A DNA stretch of 64,000 bases from the NCBI GenBank assembly GCA_016714465.1, contig JADKDT010000001.1, positions 372,001 through 436,000 on the forward strand. Reading direction: 5' to 3'. The notes under the pieces are model-generated. The model searched no databases, was not told the origin of the DNA, and saw only the letters and a program-made list of their open reading frames with translations. This document shows positions 37,054 to 44,634 of this stretch, piece by piece; within the stretch, counting starts at the first letter, position 1; each line of letters opens with the position of its first letter. The DNA comes from Candidatus Brachythrix odensensis. Its GTDB lineage: Bacteria; Chloroflexota; Anaerolineae; J036; Brachytrichaceae. The translations under genes were made by a program, and so were the position numbers.

Positions 37054-37737
37054 CCAGATTTGTAGATGGGCAGCGACACCCCCCCGCCCCGGCGTATGCC
37101 GGGGCGGGGGTGTCGCTTTCGAATCAGTTCTCCGCGGGGCGTCATCAGATGCGACTTGCTCGATGGCCTGTTTGAGATAGGCGTACGGTTGCGCGCCGAC
37201 GACCAAGTACTGGTCATTGAGGACCAGTGCCGGCACGCCGCTCAGGTTGTAGTCACGGGCCAGCGCGATATCGGCGTCCACGGCTTCACGCCAGGCGGGG
37301 TCAGCCAGGATGGCACCAATATCGGCTGGAGGCAGCCCGGCCGAGTTCCACAAGGCGCCGAGGACGGCCGGATCGGAGATGTCCTTGCCCTCGAGCCAAT
37401 AGGCGTTCTGGATGCCGTCATGCAGCGCTTCGCCTTTACCACTGGCCTCGGCTGCCTTTTCGAGCAGCAGGGCCGGGCGCGAGTTGATGCCAAAGGGGCC
37501 GGCGTTGATGGTCAGCCCGGTGTCCTGTTTGACCCGGGCTGCAAAAGCGGGACGGGCCGCTTCAATGCGCTTCCGATACTCGGGCGGCATTGGGGGCGAA
37601 CCGGCTGGGCGCAGCTCGTACGAGCGCCAGCGCAGGGTGATCGGATGAGTGGTCTTGAGCTTCTCCAAACTGGAGGAGACGAGGAAGCAGTACGGTCAGA
37701 CGAAGTCCGACCAGATGTCGATGTGGGTGGTTTTCAT
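36877..37737 (-). CDS. FrnE/DsbA-family oxidoreductase, in-frame TGA at active site (candidate selenoprotein)
   Basis: From ATG 37737 the minus strand reads MKTTHIDIWSDFV, then TGA (37698-37696), then PYCFLVSSSLEKLK, continuing in the same frame for a full FrnE-like thioredoxin fold. The family has CPWC or CPYC here, so TGA replaces the first catalytic Cys: UxxC, with Sec14 and Cys17. Other conserved pieces are LRWRSYELRP, YWLEGKDISDPAVLG and the cis-Pro loop GVPALVLNDQY. Such proteins make or isomerise disulfides. TGA is an ordinary stop elsewhere in the window, so selenocysteine is the best reading; a TGC-to-TGA error is the main rival. The frame stays open past the natural end (about 37120) through a palindrome into ybeY antisense, so the 3' limit is uncertain. 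Confidence 0.65.
37072..37117. repeat. Palindrome with GTAT centre between ybeY and the FrnE-like gene
   Basis: Arms from AGCGACACC through a C run, GCCCC and GGC around GTAT. The left C run has seven bases, the facing G run five, so it is symmetric except for two bases in a homopolymer. It lies in the gap between convergent genes. Confidence 0.75.
37659..37688 (-). promoter_or_regulatory. Candidate bacterial SECIS stem-loop
   Basis: Starting seven bases after the TGA on the minus strand, GCTTC pairs with GAAGC and an inner TCC with GGA, around the loop AGTTT. The 5' side has extra bases, giving a bulge. The loop starts 24 bases after the TGA and has G as its second base. As I recall, bacterial SECIS models ask for a loop about 16-37 bases away with a G among the first two loop bases. 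Confidence 0.5.
37696..37698 (-). other. In-frame TGA, candidate Sec codon
   Basis: Codon 14 of the FrnE-like gene, where relatives encode the N-terminal active-site Cys. Frame and similarity are unbroken on both sides. Confidence 0.65.
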
Positions 37738-37748
37738 TTAGTAATCCG

Positions 37749-37803
37749 TCCGTCCAGAATTGATATGCCCCGGCGGAGCCGGGGCATGTCAATTCTGGAC
37801 GGA
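37749..37803. repeat. Palindrome with GGA loop
   Basis: 26-bp arms from TCCGTCCAGAATTGATATGC closing GGC-GGA-GCC, one mismatch (T facing G). It lies five bases beyond the VOC stop codon and 12 before the FrnE-like ATG, both minus strand. Confidence 0.85.
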
Positions 37804-37807
37804 GCAA

Positions 37808-38305
37808 TTAGCCCGCAAGGGCGAGCAGCCCGGCAAAGTCGAGGCGCCGAGTGTACATCGTCAATTGACCGTCCTCGGTCTTGGGCCACTGGTCGCGCGG
37901 GCGATCCCAGTACAGCTCGATGCCGTTCTCATCCGGGTCATTCAGGTAGATCGCCTCACTCACGCCGTGATCGGAGGCGCCGCCAATCCCCCAGCCGTGG
38001 TCGATCAGGCGTTTGACCGCAATGGCCAGATCTTTGCGCTCGGGATAGAGCACGGCGATGTGGTACAGCCCCGTCGCGCGTTTGGGCGGCGGCGAGCCGC
38101 CGGCGCTCTCCCAGGTGTTCAAGCCTATGTGGTGGTGATAGCCGCCGGCCGAGACAAACGCGACGCTGGCGTTGTCGGTCATCAGCAGATCGAAGCCCAG
38201 AAGTCCCACGTAAAAATCCAACGCCCTCGGGATGTTGGCCACCTTGAGGTGGACGTGCCCGATCGAGGTCCCGGCCGGGATGCGATAGTCGTCTTGATGG
38301 TCCAT
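37808..38305 (-). CDS. VOC-family metalloprotein (glyoxalase / extradiol dioxygenase fold)
   Basis: 165 residues from ATG 38305; the frame is open further upstream only through a palindrome. Features: IGHVHLKVANIPRALDFYVG with the first metal His, LLGFDLLMTDNASVAFVSAGGYHH, the second His in YHHHIGLNTWES, and the acid in NDPDENGIELYW. This His-His-Glu pattern resembles catechol 2,3-dioxygenase-like VOC proteins of the CatE type. It would bind a divalent metal; the substrate is unknown. Palindromes flank it on both sides. Confidence 0.85.
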   Translation of the reverse strand: MDHQDDYRIPAGTSIGHVHLKVANIPRALDFYVGLLGFDLLMTDNASVAFVSAGGYHHHIGLNTWESAGGSPPPKRATGLYHIAVLYPERKDLAIAVKRLIDHGWGIGGASDHGVSEAIYLNDPDENGIELYWDRPRDQWPKTEDGQLTMYTRRLDFAGLLALAG

Positions 38306-38320
38306 TTCGTTCTCCCGACG

Positions 38321-38395
38321 GAAATTGTTTGCGAAACTGGCATGCCCCGGCCCGGCGTACGCCGGGCCGGGGCATGCCAGTTTCGCAGCAATTTC
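38321..38395. repeat. Large palindrome with GTAC centre
   Basis: Inner arms of 28 bp (38331-38386) from GCGAAACTGGCATGCCCC to a perfectly palindromic GGCGTACGCC centre, plus an outer GAAATTG/CAATTTC pair (38321-38327 and 38389-38395). Between the VOC start and the FMN reductase stop. Confidence 0.85.
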
Positions 38396-38405
38396 TGTCA
38401 ACGGC

Positions 38406-38960
38406 TTATGCCAGGCGCTGGGCCCAGGCCCCCAGCGCCTGGACCAGGCCTTGCACCTGATCGCGCACGCCAGTATCGGTCAGATTTCCATTCGGGTCGA
38501 ATTTCTCAACGGCTTTTTCGACGATGACCTCGGGCCGGGACAGAATCAACATCCCCATGCCATGCCCGATCTGGCGCAACTGAAGCTGGGCGCGCACACC
38601 GCCAAAGCGCCCGCCTGCGCTCATGATCGCCACGGGCTTGCCGACAAAGGGCTGCTCGCGCGGCGGGCGGGAGGCCCAATCGAGGGCGTTCTTGAGCACG
38701 CCCGGCACGCTGAAGTTGTATTCCGGTGTGGCGATCAGCACGCCGTCCGCGCTGGCAATGGCGGCCTTAAAGGCAACCACGGCGGAGGGCGGTTCGCGCT
38801 CAAGGTCCTGGTTGAAAAGAGGTATCCCGGCCAGGTCAAAGAGGTCTATGACCATGTCAGGTGGCGCGCTTTCCTGCGCGGCGCGGATCAGACCGCGGTT
38901 AACCGAATTCTTGCGCAGGCTCCCGGCAAGGGCCAGGATGCGGGTAGGTGAATCTGCCAC
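38406..38960 (-). CDS. NADPH-dependent FMN reductase family protein
   Basis: 184 residues. The phosphate loop LALAGSLRKNSVNRGL binds FMN, and TPEYNFSVPGVLKNALDWAS is the hallmark of the ChrR/YieF-type flavin reductases. AIMSAGGRFGGVRAQ is another conserved flavin-contact strand. Members reduce quinones, chromate or azo compounds with NAD(P)H in the cytoplasm. The start ATG 38960 aligns with the family's N-terminus. It stands between palindromes and may be a single-gene unit. Confidence 0.92.
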   Translation of the reverse strand: MADSPTRILALAGSLRKNSVNRGLIRAAQESAPPDMVIDLFDLAGIPLFNQDLEREPPSAVVAFKAAIASADGVLIATPEYNFSVPGVLKNALDWASRPPREQPFVGKPVAIMSAGGRFGGVRAQLQLRQIGHGMGMLILSRPEVIVEKAVEKFDPNGNLTDTGVRDQVQGLVQALGAWAQRLA

Positions 38961-38971
38961 GATTGTGAAGT

Positions 38972-39033
38972 ATGCCTGAAAGCGACATGCCTGCCCCGTC
39001 GTACGACGGGGCAGGCATGTCGCTTTCAGGCAT
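38972..39033. repeat. 62-bp perfect palindrome
   Basis: 31-bp arms starting ATGCCTGAAAGCGACATGCC with the centre GTCGTACGAC; no mismatch. It starts 12 bases upstream of the FMN reductase ATG and ends five bases from the YceI stop codon. Confidence 0.9.
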
Positions 39034-39038
39034 CAGGC

Positions 39039-39563
39039 TTAAGCCTGTTTGACGATCTCGGCGTCAATGGTGATATTGACATCCTCGCCGACCAGCACGC
39101 CGCCGGTCTCAAGCGCGACATTCCAGACCAGCCCGAAGTCCTTGCGATTGAGCTTGCCCTTGGCCTCAAAGCCGGCGTTGGTCGTCCCCCACGGCGCCTT
39201 GGCCAGACCGTGGAACTCGACATCCAGAGCCACCTCGTGGGTGACGTCCTTGATGGTCAGATCGCCAATCAGCTTGGCCCGCTCACCCTTCACGTTTTCG
39301 ACGCGCTTGCTTTTGAAGCTCATGACCGGGAACTTGGCGGCGTCGAAGAAATCCGGGCTGACCAGATGCCCATCCCGCTTTGCGTCCTTGGAATCAACGC
39401 TGCCGGTCTTGATTTCAACCGCGACCTTGGTGGCCTCGGGCTTCGCCTCGTCGAACTCGACGGTGCCGCCGAATTCCTTGAACTCTCCACGCACGGTGGC
39501 GATCATCATGTGGCGGGTGCTGAACTGCACGCGGGTGTGGGACGGGTCGATCATCCAAGACAT
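39039..39563 (-). CDS. YceI-family polyisoprenoid-binding protein
   Basis: 174 residues. YceI lipocalin-like barrel signatures: SWMIDPSHTRVQFSTRHMM, KEFGGTVEFDEAKPEATKV, RDGHLVSPDFFDAAKFPVM and KLIGDLTIKDVTHEVALDV. Members bind isoprenoid quinones or similar lipids, usually in the periplasm, but no signal peptide is present here, so this copy is probably cytoplasmic. GGAG lies 12 bases before the ATG. The gene is divergent from a TetR regulator across a gap with palindromic operators, so it is probably that regulator's target. Confidence 0.93.
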   Translation of the reverse strand: MSWMIDPSHTRVQFSTRHMMIATVRGEFKEFGGTVEFDEAKPEATKVAVEIKTGSVDSKDAKRDGHLVSPDFFDAAKFPVMSFKSKRVENVKGERAKLIGDLTIKDVTHEVALDVEFHGLAKAPWGTTNAGFEAKGKLNRKDFGLVWNVALETGGVLVGEDVNITIDAEIVKQA

Positions 39564-39633
39564 GTTGTGTATTCTCCAATTTGGGTTGTGCGGTGGCCGG
39601 GTTACCGGCTCTCGCTCTCATGAAACTTTAAGT

Positions 39634-39645
39634 GGACAATTGTCC
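39634..39645. promoter_or_regulatory. TetR operator candidate 1
   Basis: GGACAATTGTCC, a perfect 12-bp palindrome within AAGTGGACAATTGTCCGCTT, in the yceI/tetR divergent gap. Confidence 0.7.
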
Positions 39646-39666
39646 GCTTCGTGTTAAGATATTACC

Positions 39667-39678
39667 GGACACTTGTCC
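39667..39678. promoter_or_regulatory. TetR operator candidate 2
   Basis: GGACACTTGTCC, a near-copy of operator 1, centred 33 bp from it, that is three helical turns. A third inverted repeat, CCACTT-GTC-AAGTGG, overlaps its end at 39677-39691. Confidence 0.7.
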
Positions 39679-39707
39679 ACTTGTCAAGTGGAAAAGGTGA
39701 GTAGACT

Positions 39708-40370
39708 ATGAGACTTCTTCCGGTGGATGAGATTCAGATTGACCTTCCGATCGTCAACGACAGCGGCGGCGCTGAGCGGGCCGAGCGCTGCGACGCGGCG
39801 GCCAATCGCGCCCGGATCCTTGCGGTTGCGGAGCGACTGATGTCTGTGCGCGGTGTCGCCGAGGTCACGATGGCCGACATTGCCCGGGCAGCTGGCGTGG
39901 GCCAGGGCACGCTGTACCGGCGTTTCGCGAACAAGGGTGAGCTCAGCCTGGCCCTGATGGATCGCCAGTTTCGCGAGTTTCAGGACACCGTCATGCGCCA
40001 GATCAACTGGATGGTCGGGGCGCGGGCAGCCCGTCTGGGCCAATTGGAATGGGTGCTCGAAAGCCTGATCGGGTTTGCCGAGAAGCATTCTGCGTTATTG
40101 TGCGAAGCCGAGCGGGGCGGGGTCGATGTGCCCAATGCCGGCCCGCAAGCGCCGCCGATGATGTGGCAGTATTTGACCATCCGTGGGTTGCTTCAGGCAG
40201 CCGTTGACGCCGGCGAAGTGTCGCGCGAGACCGATGTGCCGGTTACGGCCGACATGTTGTTGGCGCCGCTGCACCCAAGCACCTTCAGCTTCTATCGCCG
40301 CGCGCGCGGCTATTCGATCGAGCGGATCAATGCCGCGCTCAGGCGCATTGTCGGCCATCTCCCGCGCTGA
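39708..40370 (+). CDS. TetR/AcrR-family transcriptional regulator
   Basis: 220 residues from ATG 39708, preceded by AAGGTGAG. The HTH lies at about 28-75: RARILAVAERLMSVRGVAEV, then TMADIARAAGVGQGTLYRRF, the typical recognition helix. The C-terminal ligand domain is divergent. It probably represses itself and the divergent yceI by binding the GGACAATTGTCC-type palindromes in the shared gap. The first 25 residues are an unusual acidic N-terminal extension. The ligand is unknown. Confidence 0.92.
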   Translation: MRLLPVDEIQIDLPIVNDSGGAERAERCDAAANRARILAVAERLMSVRGVAEVTMADIARAAGVGQGTLYRRFANKGELSLALMDRQFREFQDTVMRQINWMVGARAARLGQLEWVLESLIGFAEKHSALLCEAERGGVDVPNAGPQAPPMMWQYLTIRGLLQAAVDAGEVSRETDVPVTADMLLAPLHPSTFSFYRRARGYSIERINAALRRIVGHLPR

Positions 40371-40383
40371 ATGCAGGCAATCC

Positions 40384-40426
40384 TCGGGAATGACAGCCCC
40401 GGCGGAGCCGGGGCTGTCATTCCCGA
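40384..40426. repeat. Perfect palindrome with GGA loop
   Basis: 20-bp arms from TCGGGAATGACAGCCCC closing GGC-GGA-GCC, between the convergent tetR and membrane-protein genes, where a bidirectional terminator is expected. Confidence 0.85.
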
Positions 40427-40436
40427 AACAAGCCGC

Positions 40437-41537
40437 TTAGCGGTGGTGCCGCGGAAAGATCGACGGCATGCGAAACGGCGGCATGCGGTCGGATGACCAC
40501 AACGCGCCGGGCGGGGCCAGGGTCAGGCTGCACAACCGAAGCAACACATCGTCGTAATTCACCCACCAGCCGGCAAAATCGAGCCAGGCCGTCTCGAGAT
40601 CGGCCCGGATCGGCAGATTGGCCGCGCGGAGTTTCTCAACGACTTCGAGATACTCGTCCTTTGAGATGCTGATCGGATCCCCGCGCTGAGGGTTTTTGCG
40701 ATACGGGATCTCGAAGAAATCCGACACCCGGCGCAGCGCGACGAACCCGGCCCGCAGACAGAGCAGGCTATGCGGGTCGCTTACCTCAAGATCCAGGGTT
40801 GAGGCCACCAGCGCCGCTGTGTCCAATATGGTCCCCGCCGCCAGTGTCCAGGCCCGATCGGGTTGCGGCGACCGGAAAAAATTGAGCACCGGCAGGGTCG
40901 TGTGGCTTTCCTCCAGGTCGGTGAACCAGATCTCCCACTGGGGCCAGAGCTCGCCGAGTTGTTTCGTGCCCCGGATACGCTGGTAGCGCGAGAGCAGCTC
41001 GACGGCATTGGGCGGCGTGCCGGCTCGGATCTCAAGCATCGTCACACCCGCCTCGCGGCGCTGGAAGGCGCTGTAGATGGTTGGCAGATACGAGATCAAC
41101 AACGCGATCATGAGCGGGCCGAGCGCGGCCTCGCTGAAGGACACCAGGGCCGTGGCGGTGTTTGGCGGGACGGCGAACCCGAGGGTGAACAGCGAAGAGC
41201 CGCTCTCGCGCAGCGCCTCGCTAAAAGGGGTCATGCCCAGGGCCGTGTAGATCAGGCTGTAGCCCAGCATGATCAGCAGCATCCACGGCGCCATGCAACT
41301 CAGCAGGGCGACCGGGCCATACATGGCCATGACCCGATCCAGGCGCTCATACGGGCCATCGAGCGGCGCAATGACATGGAATATCCGCCTGACGACGATG
41401 AACGTAATCCGAACCAGCGGATCACGAGCGGCCCGGGGCAGCACCAAAGTGCGGATGATTGAACCGAGCGCAAACACGACGGCCGTCGCGCCCAGGACGA
41501 ACAGCCCGATCCGGGCCAGCGCTTCCAGAATCAGCAT
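40437..41537 (-). CDS. Polytopic membrane protein with ion-channel-like pore segment
   Basis: 366 residues. Hydrophobic helices lie at about 5-30, 75-100 and 130-155; the remaining 200 residues are soluble and helical. Between helices, SGSSLFTLGFAVPPNTATA followed by GPLMIALLISYLPTIYSAFQ has the spacing of a pore loop and inner helix in two-TM channels, but lacks a TVGYGD filter. I do not recognise a named family; a channel-like role is an inference. It is seven bases upstream of the next gene's stop on the same strand and probably belongs to the rimO operon. Confidence 0.6.
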   Translation of the reverse strand: MLILEALARIGLFVLGATAVVFALGSIIRTLVLPRAARDPLVRITFIVVRRIFHVIAPLDGPYERLDRVMAMYGPVALLSCMAPWMLLIMLGYSLIYTALGMTPFSEALRESGSSLFTLGFAVPPNTATALVSFSEAALGPLMIALLISYLPTIYSAFQRREAGVTMLEIRAGTPPNAVELLSRYQRIRGTKQLGELWPQWEIWFTDLEESHTTLPVLNFFRSPQPDRAWTLAAGTILDTAALVASTLDLEVSDPHSLLCLRAGFVALRRVSDFFEIPYRKNPQRGDPISISKDEYLEVVEKLRAANLPIRADLETAWLDFAGWWVNYDDVLLRLCSLTLAPPGALWSSDRMPPFRMPSIFPRHHR

Positions 41538-41543
41538 GGCCGG

Positions 41544-41921
41544 TCAGAAACCGTAGCCGGTGGTCACCCCGCGCAGCCCAAAGGCCGCCGTCAAAAGGGT
41601 CAGCGCGGCATAAATCAGGATGGCCCCGCGATCATCCCGCCCATGGGTAAACGCGAAGGTGGCCGGGACCGCAATGATGACCAGGGACCCATACAGGTAG
41701 TGGACGAAGCGCACCTGCGACCCGAGCCCGAGGCCAATCAGGACCAGGCCCAGGGCGAGCTGAATTAGCCCAACGACCGGGCTCAACGCAAGCGCCCCCC
41801 AGTAGTTGCCGTCAATCTGCTGCGCGCCCCGGAAGAAGTTGATCATCCCCCACGCGCCCAGGAGCGTATTGAACAAGATCACCGCCGTGGCGATGCTGAT
41901 GTGGATCTGCAGGATGTTCAT
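41544..41921 (-). CDS. Small four-helix membrane protein
   Basis: 125 residues with four hydrophobic segments (about 7-30, 45-67, 72-92, 100-122). No family recognised. Its ATG overlaps the rimO stop by four bases, so translation is coupled to rimO. Nothing in the sequence points to a catalytic role. Confidence 0.7.
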   Translation of the reverse strand: MNILQIHISIATAVILFNTLLGAWGMINFFRGAQQIDGNYWGALALSPVVGLIQLALGLVLIGLGLGSQVRFVHYLYGSLVIIAVPATFAFTHGRDDRGAILIYAALTLLTAAFGLRGVTTGYGF

Positions 41922-43285
41922 CCGCGTTTCGGCCCTACCACCAGGGGCAGCTCCTGGACAACTGTCCCAGTCAGGTCGTATTCCATCGCTCCGGTGATCT
42001 TGACCGGGACCATTTCGCCGACCGGCACCGTCCCGTCGATGATGACGAGGCCATCCACTTCGGGCGCGTCGCGATAGGTCCGGCCGACGCTCAGCCCGTC
42101 GTTCTGGCCCTCGATCAGGGTGAGCAGGGTTTTGCCGACGTGCTGTTGGTTGCGGGTGAGCGAGATCTGTTGCTGGGTCTTCATCAGCGCGTCGCGGCGG
42201 GCGATCTTGACATCCTCGGGGACCTGTCCCGGCAACGCGCCGCTGGGCGAATCGGCCTCGAACGAATAGGTGAAGACGCCGACCCGGTCGAAAGCCATGT
42301 CCTCGACAAACTTGACCAGTTCGCCGAACTCGGCATCAGTCTCGCCCGGGTAGCCGACGATGAAGGTCGTGCGGACGGCCAGGTCGGGGATGGCCGAGCG
42401 CATCTTGCCCAGGGTGCGATAGACCCAGTCGATGTTGCTCGGCCGGCGCATGCGGCGCAACACGGCCGGGCTGCCGTGCTGGAGCGGGATGTCCAGATAC
42501 TTGACGACCTTGGGATTGCTGGCCATGACCTCGATCAACTTGTCTGTGACCGCGCCGGGATAGGCGTACATCAGGCGCACCCAGTCCAGACCGGGCGCCT
42601 CGCGGGTGATGTCGGTGATGAGGCCGGCCAGGCCCTCCTTGATCCCCAGATCGCTGCCATAGTCGGTCAGGTCCTGGGCGATGAGGATGAGTTCGCGCAC
42701 GCCATTGGCCGCCAGGTCGCGGGCTTCATTGAGAATCAGCTCGGGCTTGCGGCTGCGCATCGTGCCCTTGATCGTCGGGATGGTGCAGAACGCGCACGGC
42801 CGCCGGCAGCCATCAGCGATCTTGAGATAGGCGCTGGCGCCCTGGATGGCCACCCGTTGGGCGCCGTGCTCATCCTCGCCAACCGTGACCGCGTCGGTGG
42901 GCAGGTGATACATGGGCTCAGGCCGTTGGCGGCCGCGCACACGCTCGATGAAGTCGACGATGTCCATCCAGCGCCGCGTGCCGATCACGCCGTCCAGTCC
43001 CGGAACTTCCTGGGCGAGTTTTGGGCCCCAGAGCTGCGACAGGCAGCCGGCGGCGATCAGCATCTGGTTCTTCTTCTTCTTGTCGGCCAACTCGCGCAGC
43101 GAGCGGATGGACTCGTCGCGGGCCGGCCCGATGAAGCCGCAGGTATTGACCAGCAGAATGTCGGCCCGTTCGGGCCGGTCGAGCCCGCGATAGCCGGTTT
43201 CGGCCAGCAACGCGGCCATGCTGTCGCTGTCCACGGTGTTCTTGGAGCACCCGAGGGAAAGGAGATAGTAGGTTTTTTTGGACAT
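41918..43285 (-). CDS. rimO: Ribosomal protein uS12 methylthiotransferase RimO
   Basis: 455 residues from ATG 43285 (MSKKTYYLLSLGCSKNTVDS), a start that matches the family; the upstream frame is unconserved. RimO is a radical SAM enzyme that adds a methylthio group to an Asp of S12. The N-terminal UPF0004 domain has the three Cys ligands in LGCSKN, NTCGFI and AAGCLSQ. The radical SAM cluster motif CRRPCAFCTIP follows at about 158. The C-terminal TRAM domain ends the protein with LTGTVVQELPLVV. It lies between a RodZ-like gene and a small membrane protein. Confidence 0.96.
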   Translation of the reverse strand: MSKKTYYLLSLGCSKNTVDSDSMAALLAETGYRGLDRPERADILLVNTCGFIGPARDESIRSLRELADKKKKNQMLIAAGCLSQLWGPKLAQEVPGLDGVIGTRRWMDIVDFIERVRGRQRPEPMYHLPTDAVTVGEDEHGAQRVAIQGASAYLKIADGCRRPCAFCTIPTIKGTMRSRKPELILNEARDLAANGVRELILIAQDLTDYGSDLGIKEGLAGLITDITREAPGLDWVRLMYAYPGAVTDKLIEVMASNPKVVKYLDIPLQHGSPAVLRRMRRPSNIDWVYRTLGKMRSAIPDLAVRTTFIVGYPGETDAEFGELVKFVEDMAFDRVGVFTYSFEADSPSGALPGQVPEDVKIARRDALMKTQQQISLTRNQQHVGKTLLTLIEGQNDGLSVGRTYRDAPEVDGLVIIDGTVPVGEMVPVKITGAMEYDLTGTVVQELPLVVGPKRG

Positions 43286-43301
43286 GCTGACAGGCGCGTC
43301 G

Positions 43302-44492
43302 TTACTCGTCTTTGATTGTGCCGGCCGCGTCCCAAGTGCGGCGCACAACGACATTGCGGGCACCCAACGGGCCGAGCCGTTCACCATTGACGATGGCGTC
43401 GAAGGCGCCGGCGTTTCCGGTCTCGAGGGTCAGGCTGCGGGCCGCCGTCCAGGCAAGGGCCGGGCCGATCGGAGTGATCCCTTCGAAGACGAGCGCGCCG
43501 TCGACGGTGACCCGCACCCAGGCTCTTTCGCGGGCATCGAGGGTGAATTGCATGCCACCGCCGGCCCGCGGCGCGAAGCGCAGGGCAGGCCCGCTGGGCG
43601 TGGGTGTTGGGCCGGCCGCGACCGGTGACGTCGAGATCGGGCCAGGTGTGGCCGCAAAGATCGGGGTGGCGTCGATGACCGCGGAGGTTGGGCGCAGGAT
43701 CGTCACCACGGTCGCGGTAGGCGCCGCGGAGTTGAGCAGCCGGGTAACGGCAGGCAGCCCGACAAAGGCGATCAAGGCCAGGCCCAGGACGAGCACGCCC
43801 CCCGCCGCGATCATGCCGATCGCGCGGGCCGGCAGGGCGGCCCGCGCGGTCCGCGGCGCGCGCGATCCCAGCTTGGCCGACGGATTGATCCGGGTGATGA
43901 CGGGTGTCCCCTTCAGGCTGAAGGAGCTCACCATGTCTTCGCGCGACCGATTGCCATTCGGTCCCCGGGTTTCTGTTTCAATGGGCTCGGGCTCGGCATC
44001 GATTTCGTCGAGCGATCGATACACCCGTTCGTTTGGCGGCAGGGCGACTGCGGCGGCGGGGGCATCCGCCATCTCGTCCAGTTCGGCCGCTTCCGGGGGG
44101 GGCAGCTCGGCCCGATACTTGGGCGGGCGGGGCGTGTTCTGCGCTTCGAGCCGGGCGCGTTGCAGGCGGGCCGATTGCGGGCGCTCCCGCGCGGGCGGAG
44201 GCGGGATGTACTCGTCCCGCATGACCAGCGCGATGTTGCCAGTCGTCGCTTCAAATTCTTCCACGCACTGGTCGGCATCCATGCCGAGATAGCGGGCGTA
44301 AATGTGGATGAATCCGCGCGAGGGCGGACCGTCGGGCAGCTCGCCCCAGTCACCGGTCTCGATCGCTTCGAGGTAGCGCCAGCGGATCCGCGTCGCCTTT
44401 TCGACATCGGCGAGCGTAGCTCCGCGCGACTCGCGCGCATCACGCATGCGCTGAGCGAGGCCGGTGGCGTTCAAAGGTTCATTTCCGGGCAT
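43302..44492 (-). CDS. RodZ-like helix-turn-helix membrane protein
   Basis: 396 residues from ATG 44492. The N-terminal HTH, GLAQRMRDARESRGATLADVEKATRIRWRYLEAIE, is the Cro-like domain of RodZ; the second helix block GFIHIYARYLGMD follows. A charged linker comes next, then one transmembrane helix (MIAAGGVLVLGLALIAFVG, about 245-270), a Thr-Pro region, and a C-terminal DUF4115-type domain with WVRVTVDGALVFEG. RodZ anchors the MreB cytoskeleton and shapes rod cells; whether this organism uses it so is unknown. TATAAT lies nine bases before the ATG. It is 16 bases upstream of rimO. Confidence 0.85.
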   Translation of the reverse strand: MPGNEPLNATGLAQRMRDARESRGATLADVEKATRIRWRYLEAIETGDWGELPDGPPSRGFIHIYARYLGMDADQCVEEFEATTGNIALVMRDEYIPPPPARERPQSARLQRARLEAQNTPRPPKYRAELPPPEAAELDEMADAPAAAVALPPNERVYRSLDEIDAEPEPIETETRGPNGNRSREDMVSSFSLKGTPVITRINPSAKLGSRAPRTARAALPARAIGMIAAGGVLVLGLALIAFVGLPAVTRLLNSAAPTATVVTILRPTSAVIDATPIFAATPGPISTSPVAAGPTPTPSGPALRFAPRAGGGMQFTLDARERAWVRVTVDGALVFEGITPIGPALAWTAARSLTLETGNAGAFDAIVNGERLGPLGARNVVVRRTWDAAGTIKDE

Positions 44493-44501
44493 CCGCGTTG
44501 G

Positions 44502-44507
44502 ATTATA
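44502..44507 (-). promoter_or_regulatory. Consensus TATAAT close to the RodZ-like start
   Basis: A perfect -10 hexamer nine bases before the ATG, with no Shine-Dalgarno in between and no clear -35. If used, the mRNA is leaderless or has a leader of a few bases. Confidence 0.5.
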
Positions 44508-44539
44508 GATGGGCCGCCTGGCGCACACGACCCAAACGC

Positions 44540-44602
44540 AAAAAAGCGGGCGGGCGGACACGCTCGGGCCTATGGAAGCCCAAACATGACCACCCGCCCG
44601 GC
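44540..44602 (-). terminator. Intrinsic terminator of rplI
   Basis: On the minus strand GGGCGGGTGG and CCGCCCGCCC pair across an inner GGGC/GCCC helix, followed by a T run of six (44540-44545). It ends the rplI transcript before the RodZ-like promoter. Confidence 0.75.
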
Positions 44603-44634
44603 GTGCTGCGGAGGTGTTATGACAGCGGCGCCGC

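Noticed and set aside
37696..37698. Genetic code change with TGA as a sense codon
   Set aside because: TGA ends several genes here (for example the giant gene and tetR), so only a context-specific reading of this TGA makes sense.
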